Shown here: positions 42,281 through 50,704 of the stretch, in pieces
Numbering within the stretch: the first letter of the stretch is position 1
Layout: each line of letters begins with the position of its first letter
Origin: Hymenobacter setariae
GTDB lineage: Bacteria; Bacteroidota; Bacteroidia; Cytophagales; Hymenobacteraceae
Length of the DNA: 64,000 nucleotides
Assembly: GCF_007713685.1 (NCBI RefSeq)
Contig: NZ_VMRJ01000005.1
Span: forward strand, 1-64,000
Direction: 5' to 3'
Translations under genes and position numbers: made by a program
The notes under the pieces: model-generated
Seen by the model: the letters and a program-made list of their open reading frames with translations, nothing else
Database searches by the model: none
Told to the model about the DNA's origin: nothing

Positions 42281-42781
42281 TTATTGCGCGCCCTTCAGCT
42301 TGTCCTCGCCACCGTAAGGTGCGCCGGCCGTGATGTCACCGCGCAGGCCACCAGTGCTCTGGCCAGGGCCGAAGCCAGGTTGCGCTGACGTTGTATCGTT
42401 TTCCTTTTCAGATACCAGCGGTGCGTCGGGCGCCATAGGCGCATTGGTGAGAGCGTCGGTAGGTACGGCATCGGCGTTGGTGCCGCCATTGGCTTGGCCG
42501 CCGGTTATTTCGGCTACTTTGGCTACGTAGCGGCGCTTAGCTTCTTCTTCGGGCACACCTTTATACTTGTCCCAAGACTCCCACTGGGCCTGCGAGAGGC
42601 CGGCAGGGCCGCTGGCCTGGTCGGCTTCATCGGCATCAACCTCGCCGGACTTCATATTTACGTCGCCTTCGGTAGCTTGCTTGTACAGGCCATAAAGCTC
42701 GGTCATGTGTTGGGCCGCCGTGGCGTCGGGTAGGGCATTTACTTGCTGTGCAGCGGCTTCAAATTGCTGTTGTAACTCCAT
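42281..42781 (-). CDS. Acyl-CoA-binding protein
   Basis: A 166-residue protein whose first ~90 residues are the four-helix acyl-CoA-binding fold: LQQQFEAAAQQVNALP, LYGLYKQATEGDVNMKSGEV, QWESWDKYKGVPEEEAKRRYVAKVAEI. The motif YGLYKQAT and KY..KG..EEEA are the ligand-contact segments. It binds long-chain acyl-CoA in the cytoplasm. A further ~70 Pro/Thr/Gly-rich residues without known motif follow, longer than ordinary ACBP (~87 residues). ATG 42781 faces the divergent asnB. Confidence 0.87.
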   Translation of the reverse strand: MELQQQFEAAAQQVNALPDATAAQHMTELYGLYKQATEGDVNMKSGEVDADEADQASGPAGLSQAQWESWDKYKGVPEEEAKRRYVAKVAEITGGQANGGTNADAVPTDALTNAPMAPDAPLVSEKENDTTSAQPGFGPGQSTGGLRGDITAGAPYGGEDKLKGAQ

Positions 42782-42920
42782 GGGGTGGGGGAGGGTAAAA
42801 ATCGAACTAAGTCGGCAAACTGCCGGCTAGTAGCTGTACTACGCTGGCAAGCCGCAGGTTGCGTACTATTCCAAATCCGGCTTTTCCGGTGTCGGCGGGC
42901 GGCTAAGTCGGGCCTCCGTG

Positions 42921-42928
42921 TATCTTTG
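42921..42928 (+). promoter_or_regulatory. asnB promoter -7 box
   Basis: TATCTTTG matches TAnnTTTG and ends 15 bases before the asnB ATG (42944), implying a leader of roughly 10 bases. Confidence 0.62.
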
Positions 42929-42943
42929 CTTACTAGCTATATT

Positions 42944-44848
42944 ATGTGTGGAATAACCGGCGCTTACGCCTTCTCCGACTCGGGCCGCTCGGCCCTGACC
43001 CGTCTGCAAGCTGCCACCGACGCCATTGAGCGCCGCGGGCCCGACTCGCAGGGACATTTTGTGTACGACCAGTGTGGCCTAGGTTTTCGCCGGCTAGCCA
43101 TTCTCGACCTTTCGGCCGATGGTAATCAGCCTATGACCGACGAATCGGGTCGTTATACCATCGTCTTCAACGGCGAAATATTCAACTACCGCGAGCTGCG
43201 CGAAAAGCTTTTGAAAAAAGGCTATCGCTTTCATTCGCAGACGGATACCGAAGTTATCCTGAATCTGTATATTAGCGAAGGACGCAGCTTCATCAAAAAG
43301 CTAAATGGCTTTTTTGGCTTTGCCATCTACGATAAAGAAGAAAATTCGCTGTTCATTGCTCGCGACCGCTACGGCGTAAAGCCCCTGCACGTGTACCGCG
43401 ATGAGGACCGCTTGCTGTTTGGCTCCGAGCTCAAGTCATTGCTGGCCCTAGGTGTGCCGCGCAAGCTCGACTACGTGGCCTTGAGCCAGTATTTGCAACT
43501 TAATTATATACCGGGCCCGGCCACTATTTTCAAGGGAGTAAAGAAGCTACTGCCTGGACATTATCTCTTTATCAAAGGCGATAAGGTAGTGCGCAAGCGC
43601 TGGTACAAGGTTCCTTACGACCCCAAGAAAGTCGCTAAAAACAAGCTGAGCTACGAGGAGCAGCAGAAAAAGCTGGTGACTTTGATGGACGAAGCCGTAG
43701 AGCGCCGACTCGTGGCCGACGTGCCCCTAGGGTCCTTCTTGAGCGGTGGCATCGACTCGAGCGTGGTAACGGCGCTGGCCGCCCGCCACACGCCGCACCT
43801 CAATACGTTTAGCATCGGTTTCCGCGATGAGCCGTTCTTCGACGAAACCAAGTACGCTAACCTGGTAGCGAAGATGCACAACACCAACCATACGGTGTTT
43901 TCGCTAAGCAACAACGACTTATATGAGCATCTGTTTCAGATGCTCGACTACTTCGACGAGCCTTTCGCCGATTCATCGGCCTTGGCCGTGCACGTGCTTA
44001 GTCAGCGCACGCGCCAGCACGTAACGGTGGCGCTAAGCGGTGATGGAGCCGACGAGATTTTTGGCGGTTATAACAAGCATATGGGCGACTTCCGGGTGCG
44101 GCAGGGCGGCTTCAAGGCCGAAGCCGTGACTGGCTTGAACCTGCTTTGGGACATACTGCCCAAGTCGCGCAATTCGTACCTAGGTAACAAAATTCGGCAG
44201 TTTCAGCGTTTTTCGCGCGGTATGCTCAGCGGACCCAAAGACCGGTATTGGGACTGGGCCAGCTTTGCTTCGGAGAAAGAAGCGCACAACTTGCTGAGCC
44301 CCGATAGCCGCCGCAAAGTAGGTAAGAAGCTGGCTGCCAAGCGCCGCAAGGACATCTTAGAGCACATCCATGCCGATGGTGACCTCAATGAGGTATTGCT
44401 CACCGACACGCTGCTGGTGCTGCCCTATGACATGCTCACCAAGGTTGACCTCATGAGCATGGCCAACTCGCTGGAGGTACGTACTCCTTTCCTCGATTAT
44501 AAGGTAGTCAACTTCGCTTTCTCACTGCCCGTGAGCAGTAAGGTCGATGGCACGATGAAAAAGAAAATCGTACAGGACGCCTTTCGGCCGATGCTGCCCC
44601 CCGAGCTTTACGACCGCCCCAAACATGGCTTCGAAGTACCATTGCTAAAATGGATGCGTGGCGAGCTGCGCCCCCTTATCGAGCAAGACCTACTGGCTGA
44701 TGACTACATAGCTAGCCAAGGTATTTTCGACGTGGCGGGCGTGCAGCAACTCAAGAAACAGCTCTTTTCCAATAATCCGGGCGATGCACACGCGCGCATT
44801 TGGGCGCTGCTGGTATTCCAGTATTGGTGGAAGAAATATATGCTCTAG
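42944..44848 (+). CDS. asnB: Glutamine-hydrolysing asparagine synthetase family protein
   Basis: A 634-residue class II amidotransferase. The start MCGITGAYA places the catalytic Cys2 after Met removal. The glutaminase domain (1-210) shows RRGPDSQG, GFRRLAILD and NGEIFNYRELR; the synthetase domain carries the ATP-pyrophosphatase loop SFLSGGIDSS. It normally makes asparagine from aspartate and glutamine. It leads the glycan locus, and related AsnB-like enzymes in polysaccharide clusters can amidate sugars, so either role is possible. A longer reading from 42785 is rejected because it would not give Cys2 and would translate the promoter. Confidence 0.92.
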   Translation: MCGITGAYAFSDSGRSALTRLQAATDAIERRGPDSQGHFVYDQCGLGFRRLAILDLSADGNQPMTDESGRYTIVFNGEIFNYRELREKLLKKGYRFHSQTDTEVILNLYISEGRSFIKKLNGFFGFAIYDKEENSLFIARDRYGVKPLHVYRDEDRLLFGSELKSLLALGVPRKLDYVALSQYLQLNYIPGPATIFKGVKKLLPGHYLFIKGDKVVRKRWYKVPYDPKKVAKNKLSYEEQQKKLVTLMDEAVERRLVADVPLGSFLSGGIDSSVVTALAARHTPHLNTFSIGFRDEPFFDETKYANLVAKMHNTNHTVFSLSNNDLYEHLFQMLDYFDEPFADSSALAVHVLSQRTRQHVTVALSGDGADEIFGGYNKHMGDFRVRQGGFKAEAVTGLNLLWDILPKSRNSYLGNKIRQFQRFSRGMLSGPKDRYWDWASFASEKEAHNLLSPDSRRKVGKKLAAKRRKDILEHIHADGDLNEVLLTDTLLVLPYDMLTKVDLMSMANSLEVRTPFLDYKVVNFAFSLPVSSKVDGTMKKKIVQDAFRPMLPPELYDRPKHGFEVPLLKWMRGELRPLIEQDLLADDYIASQGIFDVAGVQQLKKQLFSNNPGDAHARIWALLVFQYWWKKYML

Positions 44849-44967
44849 TCTATGAATATTGGCAGCGAGATTTGTCTTAGCTATCCGAATCGATTGGATA
44901 GTTAACTTTGAGCTGTTTATATTGCTTGCAAACTGAGCTAAATCTTGACTAAATACCTGACTTTTAA

Positions 44968-46308
44968 ATGAAAATTGCAGTAGTAGGTACCGGATACGTT
45001 GGGTTGGTAACAGGTACGTGCTTTGCCGAAGTAGGCATTGACGTCACCTGTATCGACATCGACCAGAAGAAAATTGACAACCTACGCAACGGTATCCTGC
45101 CTATCTACGAGCCAGGCCTAGAAGAAATGGTGGCCCGCAACGTAAAGTCTGGTCGCTTGCACTTTTCTACGTCGCTAGCAGAAAGTATCAAGGGTGCTGA
45201 TGTGGCATTCATTGCAGTGGGTACCCCTCCCGGTGAAGACGGTTCGGCTGACCTGAAGTATGTGCTAGCTGTGGCCCGTGGCATAGGTGAGAATATAGAT
45301 GGCTACTGTGTGGTCGTTACCAAAAGCACAGTGCCTGTAGGAACCGCTGCCAAAGTGCGCGCTGAGGTAGAAAACGCACTCACGAAGCGCGATGCTGACG
45401 TGGAATTTGATGTGGCTTCTAACCCAGAATTCCTAAAGGAAGGCGCCGCAATTGACGACTTCCTCAAACCTGACCGCATCGTGGTAGGCATCAGCTCTGA
45501 GCGGGCCGAGGAAGTAATGCGCCGTCTCTATAAGCCTTTCTTGCTGAATGGCCACCCGATTATCTTCATGGATATTCCGTCGGCCGAGATGACTAAGTAT
45601 GCCGCTAACTCGATGCTGGCTACTAAAATCTCCTTCATGAACGATATCGCTAATCTATGCGAAATCATGGGCGCCGATGTGAACAAAGTGCGCCAAGGTA
45701 TCGGCTCTGATGCTCGCATTGGAACCAAATTCATCTACCCTGGCATTGGCTACGGCGGTTCCTGCTTTCCGAAAGACGTGAAGGCCCTCATAAAAACGGC
45801 ACAGGAAAATGGTTACCAAATGCAGGTACTGCAAGCCGTAGAGGGCGTGAACGAAGCCCAGAAGGAAGTGCTGTTTAGCAAAGTGAAGAAGCACTTTGGT
45901 GGCGACTTGAAGGGCAAAAAGTTTGCTATTTGGGGTCTGTCATTTAAACCCAAAACTGATGATATGCGCGAAGCTCCTTCGCTCGTTATTATCGAAAAAC
46001 TGCTGGCTGAGGGTGCTACGGTATCAGCCTACGACCCAGTAGCTGTGAAGGAAGCTAAGCATACCCTAGGTGACACTATCACCTACGCCAAAGACCAGTT
46101 TGAGGCATTGGTAGATGCTGATGCCCTATTGGTAGTGACGGAGTGGCCTGAGTTCCGCTCTCCCTCTTTTGAGGTGGTAGGTCGCTTGCTCAAGCAAAAG
46201 GTCATTTTCGACGGCCGCAATATTTATGACGCGGCTGAGCTAAGAGAGGTTGGCTTTGCTTACCACTGCATTGGAGTAAAAACCGACCATAAGGAACCAG
46301 TAGCTTAA
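44968..46308 (+). CDS. ugd: UDP-glucose 6-dehydrogenase
   Basis: A 446-residue enzyme that oxidises UDP-glucose to UDP-glucuronate with two NAD. It has the NAD motif VVGTGYVGLVTGTCFAE, the conserved VTKSTVPVGT, SNPEFLKEGAAIDDFLKPDRIVVG, and the catalytic cysteine C266 in GYGGSCFPKD, then WGLSFKPKTDDMREAPS. It is encoded just before a UDP-glucuronate decarboxylase, so the pair supplies UDP-glucuronate and UDP-xylose for the glycan. There is a 119-base gap after asnB. Confidence 0.96.
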   Translation: MKIAVVGTGYVGLVTGTCFAEVGIDVTCIDIDQKKIDNLRNGILPIYEPGLEEMVARNVKSGRLHFSTSLAESIKGADVAFIAVGTPPGEDGSADLKYVLAVARGIGENIDGYCVVVTKSTVPVGTAAKVRAEVENALTKRDADVEFDVASNPEFLKEGAAIDDFLKPDRIVVGISSERAEEVMRRLYKPFLLNGHPIIFMDIPSAEMTKYAANSMLATKISFMNDIANLCEIMGADVNKVRQGIGSDARIGTKFIYPGIGYGGSCFPKDVKALIKTAQENGYQMQVLQAVEGVNEAQKEVLFSKVKKHFGGDLKGKKFAIWGLSFKPKTDDMREAPSLVIIEKLLAEGATVSAYDPVAVKEAKHTLGDTITYAKDQFEALVDADALLVVTEWPEFRSPSFEVVGRLLKQKVIFDGRNIYDAAELREVGFAYHCIGVKTDHKEPVA

Positions 46309-46322
46309 TACTGAGCTGTTGG

Positions 46323-46343
46323 CTACTGACTGATAGTCAGTAG
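46323..46343 (+). terminator. Hairpin between ugd and uxs
   Basis: CTACTGACT (46323-46331) and its exact complement (46335-46343) enclose a 3-base loop. There is no T run, so it may be a weak terminator or mRNA-stabilising structure in the ugd-uxs transcript. Confidence 0.5.
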
Positions 46344-46394
46344 CTATCAGTGACGTCCTTCCAAATTTAAAAGAAGCTAACAGCTTACCAAAAA

Positions 46395-47342
46395 ATGGCT
46401 GAAGAAAAAAAACGCGTACTTATTACCGGCGGGGCCGGATTTCTAGGTTCGCACCTTTGCGACCGATTTCTAGCCGAAGGCTATCACGTCATCGCGATGG
46501 ATAACCTCGTGACGGGCAACTTAGCTAATATCGAGCACTTGTTCAAGCGCGAAGACTTTGAGTTTCATCATCACGATGTTAGCAAGTTTGTGTTCGTGCC
46601 CGGCAAGCTCGATTACATTCTGCACTTTGCGTCGCCTGCTTCGCCCATCGACTACCTCAAAATTCCGATTCAGACGCTGAAGGTAGGTTCGCTAGGTACC
46701 CACAACCTGCTAGGCTTGGCCCGCGTGAAGGGCGCCCGCATGCTGATTGCCAGCACGTCGGAGGTCTACGGCGACCCTGAAGTTCACCCACAGATAGAGG
46801 AATACTGGGGCAACGTAAACCCCGTAGGCCCACGCGGCTGCTACGACGAAGCCAAACGCTTTCAGGAGGCGATTACGATGGCCTACCACAACCACCATGG
46901 CCTAGAAACACGCATCATCCGCATTTTCAATACCTATGGCCCGCGCATGCGCTTGGACGATGGCCGCGTACTGCCAGCTTTCCTCTCACAAGCACTGAAA
47001 GGCGAAAACCTAACAGTATTTGGCGACGGCTCGCAAACGCGCTCGTTTTGCTACGTCGACGACTTGGTAGATGGCATCTACCGCTTGCTACTGAGCGATT
47101 ACCACTTGCCAGTGAATATTGGTAATCCTGCGGAAATCACTATCAAAGAGTTTGGGGAAGAAATAGCCAAACTCACTGGTGTAGAGTTTAAACCAACTTA
47201 TCAGGCCCTACCCGAAAACGACCCCATGAAGCGCCGGCCCGACATCACTAAGGCTAAAGAAATCCTAGGTTGGGAGCCCAAAGTAGACCGTGCTGAAGGC
47301 TTGAAGCGCACACTGGAGTACTTTAAAGAGCACGTGAAGTAA
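46395..47342 (+). CDS. uxs: UDP-glucuronate decarboxylase (UDP-xylose synthase)
   Basis: A 315-residue short-chain dehydrogenase-type enzyme of the UXS family. The NAD motif is ITGGAGFLGSHLCDRFL, followed by the substrate-binding HFASPASPIDYLK, STSEVYGDP, and the Y-xxx-K pair in GCYDEAKRFQE, with RIFNTYGPRMRLDDGRVLPAF, the UXS-specific segment. It converts UDP-glucuronate to UDP-xylose. The preceding ugd gene supplies its substrate. A terminator follows, so the next gene starts a new unit. Confidence 0.93.
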   Translation: MAEEKKRVLITGGAGFLGSHLCDRFLAEGYHVIAMDNLVTGNLANIEHLFKREDFEFHHHDVSKFVFVPGKLDYILHFASPASPIDYLKIPIQTLKVGSLGTHNLLGLARVKGARMLIASTSEVYGDPEVHPQIEEYWGNVNPVGPRGCYDEAKRFQEAITMAYHNHHGLETRIIRIFNTYGPRMRLDDGRVLPAFLSQALKGENLTVFGDGSQTRSFCYVDDLVDGIYRLLLSDYHLPVNIGNPAEITIKEFGEEIAKLTGVEFKPTYQALPENDPMKRRPDITKAKEILGWEPKVDRAEGLKRTLEYFKEHVK

Positions 47343-47364
47343 GCCTGGAGCTTACTATCTTAGG

Positions 47365-47399
47365 AGCGGAGTTGGCGATGAGCCAGCTCCGCTTTTTTT
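47365..47399 (+). terminator. Terminator after uxs
   Basis: AGCGGAGTTGGC (47365-47376) pairs with GCCAGCTCCGCT (47382-47393) with one G-T mismatch, followed by a run of T. It ends only 3 bases before the next start codon, so that gene must be read by read-through or an internal promoter. Confidence 0.82.
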
Positions 47400-47402
47400 G
47401 TA

Positions 47403-47825
47403 ATGTCTTCTTACCCAGCGCCGCACATACTAAATTTTTCGCAAATTGGTGATACAGATGTCGGCTATCTGTCTGTATCGGAACAGGTAGTACCACCGCT
47501 ACCTTTTGCGGTACGCCGGGTATTTTGGGCCTACTGCACGCCCGATAATATTTTGCGGGGCCGCCACGCACACTATGCCACCGAGCACATACTGCTGGCA
47601 GTAGCGGGCCGCATAGTGGTGAACATAGAGCGTGCCGATGGCACACTGGAGGTATTCCGGCTTGAGAACCCGCACGTGGGGCTATACGTACCGCCCAATG
47701 TGTGGCATACCATGCAGTACTCGCCAGGCGCGGTGCAGCTAGCACTGGCGTCGCAGCCCTTTGCCGAAGAAGATTATATTCGCGATTACCAAGAGTTTAA
47801 GCGGGTGTGGCGAGAAGCGAAGTAA
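47403..47825 (+). CDS. fdtA: dTDP-6-deoxy-hexose 3,4-ketoisomerase (FdtA-like cupin)
   Basis: A 140-residue cupin of the WxcM/FdtA type, normal length. FdtA/QdtA isomerises dTDP-4-keto-6-deoxyglucose to the 3-keto sugar. The conserved cupin core is RGRHAHYATEHILLAVAGRIVVNIE with metal-site-type histidines, and the C-terminal FDTA-like VPPNVWHTMQYSPGAV. An aminotransferase gene of the matching family lies downstream at 48431. FdtA versus QdtA (galacto versus gluco product) cannot be decided from the sequence alone. Confidence 0.84.
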   Translation: MSSYPAPHILNFSQIGDTDVGYLSVSEQVVPPLPFAVRRVFWAYCTPDNILRGRHAHYATEHILLAVAGRIVVNIERADGTLEVFRLENPHVGLYVPPNVWHTMQYSPGAVQLALASQPFAEEDYIRDYQEFKRVWREAK

Positions 47826-48430
47826 ATTGGTATTTTGGCTAATTTTTGAAAAGGTAGCATAGAGGCACATTTGTAGGAAAAGCTCGGAAAGCGAGAGCCT
47901 GGCTATGAAACAATTGACCTTGCAAAATACAAGTTTTGCAAGGTCAGTTTCGTTTGCATAATTGTATAAAACCTAATTAAAAAGTTGATTTTTAGTTAAT
48001 TTGTAATTATGCCCCAATTACAGTAAGGTTAAATCATGCTACAGGTAAGGTAAAATATGACATTACCGGGCAGTATAGTAGGATTGATTTGTGAATTTAT
48101 TGGGAAAGTTAAGTTTTACTTGGAATAGAATACGTTGTTGTCGGTATGCGGAAAGTTGTTTAGAGCCTTATCTATCTGCCGCAAAATTTCTGCACATAGT
48201 AAAAAAGGCTATCAAGTACTACGCCATGCGCTATGCCTTTTCACGCTCAGCATAAGGTAACAGAGGGGGACTAGCTTTTAGCCAACTTTTTTTAAGTAGA
48301 AGAAGGCTTGAGCTAACGAAGCTGTTTAGGGAGTCAGCTGCCCACCCCAGCCATAATTAGGCGACTTCGCTAAATAGCTTCAAATTTTGCGCAGCGGCTG
48401 GTGTGCGGTAAAATCAGTTACTTTGCCCTG
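47826..48430. other. Intergenic region with one hairpin
   Basis: 605 mostly AT-rich bases. A 12-bp perfect hairpin (47916-47927 with 47934-47945, loop TACAAG) lies near the start, possibly a terminator after fdtA. A TTACTTTG promoter-like box at 48418 lies at the end. No ORF of note is seen. Confidence 0.55.
48418..48425 (+). promoter_or_regulatory. -7 box directly before aminotransferase start
   Basis: TTACTTTG is one mismatch from TAnnTTTG and ends 5 bases before the GTG at 48431, the same spacing as at 11416-11429. Confidence 0.4.
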
Positions 48431-49546
48431 GTGAGTAGCTTATCGATTCCGTTCTTTTCGTCGCAGGCAATGCACGCGGCTATCCGCGACGAGGTGCTGG
48501 AAGCCATGTGCCGTGTGTACGATTCGCAGTGGTACATTTTAGGGCCCGAGGTAGTACATTTTGAGCAAGCTTACAGCGATTTTAATCAAGTCAAACACAC
48601 CGTAGGAGTTGGTAATGGCTTAGAGGCATTGGCGCTGGCGCTACGGGCCCTGAGTATCGGTCCCGGCGATGAGGTGCTAGTACCATCCAATACCTATATC
48701 GCGACGTGGCTGGCCGTGTCGCAGGTTGGGGCCACACCAGTGCCGGTGGAGCCTGACCCTGCTACAAGCAACCTCGACCCCACTCGCATCAAAGCAGCCC
48801 TAACGCCCCGTACCCGTGCCATTATGCCGGTGCACCTATATGGGCAGCCCTGCCGGATGCCGGAGATTATGGTTCTGGCCCGGCAGCACGGGTTGCTGGT
48901 GGTCGAAGACAATGCCCAGGCACAGGGGGCCTCTTTCAACGGCCAGCCGACCGGTGGCTTTGGCGACGCGAGCGGCACCAGCTTTTACCCCACTAAGAAC
49001 CTGGGGTCCCTAGGCGATGCTGGAGCTATCACCACCAACAATGCTGACCTTGCAGAATATATCAAATTGCTTCGCAACTACGGCTCAGGGCAAAAAAACC
49101 ACCACACGCTCCTAGGCTACAACTCGCGCCTCGATGAACTACAAGCCGCCGTGCTGCAGGTAAAGCTGCGCCACTTAGCTGCCTGGACCAGCCAACGCCG
49201 GCAACTGGCTGCCTGGTATACCGAGCAGCTCACTGGCCTCTCCGGCTTGCAGCTGCCAGCCCTAGCGGCAGGAGCCGAGTCGGCGTGGCATCTCTACGTG
49301 GTGCATACGGCCCGGCGCGATGCCTTGCAGCAGCAGTTGGCCGCTCAGGGCATAGGGACACTGGTGCACTACCCTGTGCCGCCGCACAGGCAGCCAGCTT
49401 ACGCCCACCTAGGGCTGCCGGCCGGTGCATTGCCCATCGCAGAAGAATTAGCGGCTACCAGCCTCAGCCTGCCGCTGTGGCCGGGCATGACGGAGGCAAC
49501 AGTAGTAACCGTAGCCCAAGCGATACGGAGGTTTTATGAGAGGTAG
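48431..49546 (+). CDS. fdtB: DegT/DnrJ/EryC1/StrS sugar aminotransferase (FdtB-like)
   Basis: A 371-residue PLP-dependent aminotransferase that places an amino group on a keto sugar. The PLP lysine is K189 in TSFYPTKNLGSLGDAGAI; upstream are VVEDNAQAQGASF (pyridine-contact Asp) and the glycine-rich VGNGLEALALALRAL. Residues near the start, IPFFSSQ, fit the FdtB/QdtB type acting on the FdtA product to give dTDP-3-amino-3,6-dideoxyhexose. GTG 48431 is preferred over GTG 48401: the shorter form begins SSLSIPFFS and follows a promoter-like box. An acyltransferase that might acetylate the amine lies at 55144. Confidence 0.85.
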   Translation: MSSLSIPFFSSQAMHAAIRDEVLEAMCRVYDSQWYILGPEVVHFEQAYSDFNQVKHTVGVGNGLEALALALRALSIGPGDEVLVPSNTYIATWLAVSQVGATPVPVEPDPATSNLDPTRIKAALTPRTRAIMPVHLYGQPCRMPEIMVLARQHGLLVVEDNAQAQGASFNGQPTGGFGDASGTSFYPTKNLGSLGDAGAITTNNADLAEYIKLLRNYGSGQKNHHTLLGYNSRLDELQAAVLQVKLRHLAAWTSQRRQLAAWYTEQLTGLSGLQLPALAAGAESAWHLYVVHTARRDALQQQLAAQGIGTLVHYPVPPHRQPAYAHLGLPAGALPIAEELAATSLSLPLWPGMTEATVVTVAQAIRRFYER

Positions 49547-49626
49547 CCACCGGGCGATAAAATGAGTAAGCAGCGACCCCAATACCAGTCAAAGCCCGGC
49601 TGTCGCCGCCGCTGCTTTAAATAGCG

Positions 49627-49634
49627 TACCTTTG
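49627..49634 (+). promoter_or_regulatory. Promoter -7 box of the STELLO-like gene
   Basis: TACCTTTG fits the Bacteroidota consensus 61 bases before the ATG at 49696. Confidence 0.55.
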
Positions 49635-49695
49635 CACCCGCTAACCAACTGCTTGCGGAGCTTTTTCAAAGGCCAACGCCCCTGTTTTGCTATTT

Positions 49696-50694
49696 ATGGC
49701 ACCATCCAGCATCGTCATTACGTCCATTTTTGCGCCTACTGAGGCCGTTACTAAATTCGCCGCACTATCTGATTATCAGTTGGTAGTGGCCGGTGATAAA
49801 AAGTCGCCGGTCGACTGGAACGAGCCCAACGTAACGTATCTGTCGGTAGCCGACCAGGAAGCAGCTGGCTTTCGCTTGAGCGAAAAACTGCCATTCAACC
49901 ACTATGGCCGCAAAATGATAGGCTATCTGCATGCTATCAAGGGTGGCGCGCAGGTAATCGTTGATACCGATGATGATAATATTCCGTATGAAGGCTGGGA
50001 GTTTCCGGCTACGGAAGGTACGTTTGCCACTTCGCCGGCCGGCAAAGGCTTCGTTAATATTTACAAAAACTTTACCAGCCACCACATCTGGCCCCGTGGC
50101 TACCCACTCGACCTTATTCTCAACCAGGACCACAACCTGAAAGAGGAAGAGCTAACACAGGAGGCCGCTAGAATCGGTATCTGGCAGGGATTGGCCGATA
50201 GTGACCCCGATGTGGATGCCATCTATCGCCTGGTCGATAATACGGAGATTTTCTTTAATAAACGTGCGCCGATTGTACTGGCTGAGGGCACGCTTTGCCC
50301 CTTCAACTCGCAAAACACGGCCATACGCAGCGAGCTGTTTCCGCTGCTCTATCTGCCGGCCTACGTTACGTTTCGCTTTACTGACATTCTGCGTGGGTTG
50401 GTAGCCCAGCCCATTATGTGGGCGCACGGCTACCGACTAGGCTTCACTGAGGCCACAGTAATCCAAGTTCGCAACCCGCACGATTACGTCAAGGATTTTG
50501 AGTCGGAAATCCCCTGCTATCTGCACCCCAACCGTGTGATTGCGGCTGTGCAGCGCGCCATCAACCCCGCCAACACGGTAGGGGAGAACCTACGCCTAGC
50601 TTATGCCGAGCTGGCGAAAGAAAACATTGTGACCGCTCAGGAAATCGAGCTGCTCGACCTCTGGCTGGCCGATGTAGTGGCCCTTACTAAGTAG
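49696..50694 (+). CDS. STELLO-family (DUF288) glycosyltransferase-like protein
   Basis: A 332-residue protein of the STELLO/DUF288 family, named from plant proteins that affect cellulose synthase. It holds the family's motifs: ITSIFAPTEAVTKFA, VVAGDKKSPVDW, LPFNHYGRKMIGYLHAI, then DTDDDNIPYE, a DXD-like metal site typical of a GT-A glycosyltransferase, and later APIVLAEGTLCPFNSQNTAI. There is no signal peptide or membrane helix, so it probably acts in the cytoplasm on glycan intermediates. It belongs to the glycan locus and is followed 10 bases later by a GT2 gene. The donor and acceptor are unknown. Confidence 0.8.
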   Translation: MAPSSIVITSIFAPTEAVTKFAALSDYQLVVAGDKKSPVDWNEPNVTYLSVADQEAAGFRLSEKLPFNHYGRKMIGYLHAIKGGAQVIVDTDDDNIPYEGWEFPATEGTFATSPAGKGFVNIYKNFTSHHIWPRGYPLDLILNQDHNLKEEELTQEAARIGIWQGLADSDPDVDAIYRLVDNTEIFFNKRAPIVLAEGTLCPFNSQNTAIRSELFPLLYLPAYVTFRFTDILRGLVAQPIMWAHGYRLGFTEATVIQVRNPHDYVKDFESEIPCYLHPNRVIAAVQRAINPANTVGENLRLAYAELAKENIVTAQEIELLDLWLADVVALTK

Positions 50695-50704
50695 TACACT
50701 CGCA

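Noticed and set aside
42785..42943. N-terminal extension of asnB
   Set aside because: It would remove the Cys2 nucleophile and translate the promoter box.
46395..46424. A8 run in uxs as a frameshift site
   Set aside because: It is only the Lys-Lys start of the protein; no useful alternative frame follows.
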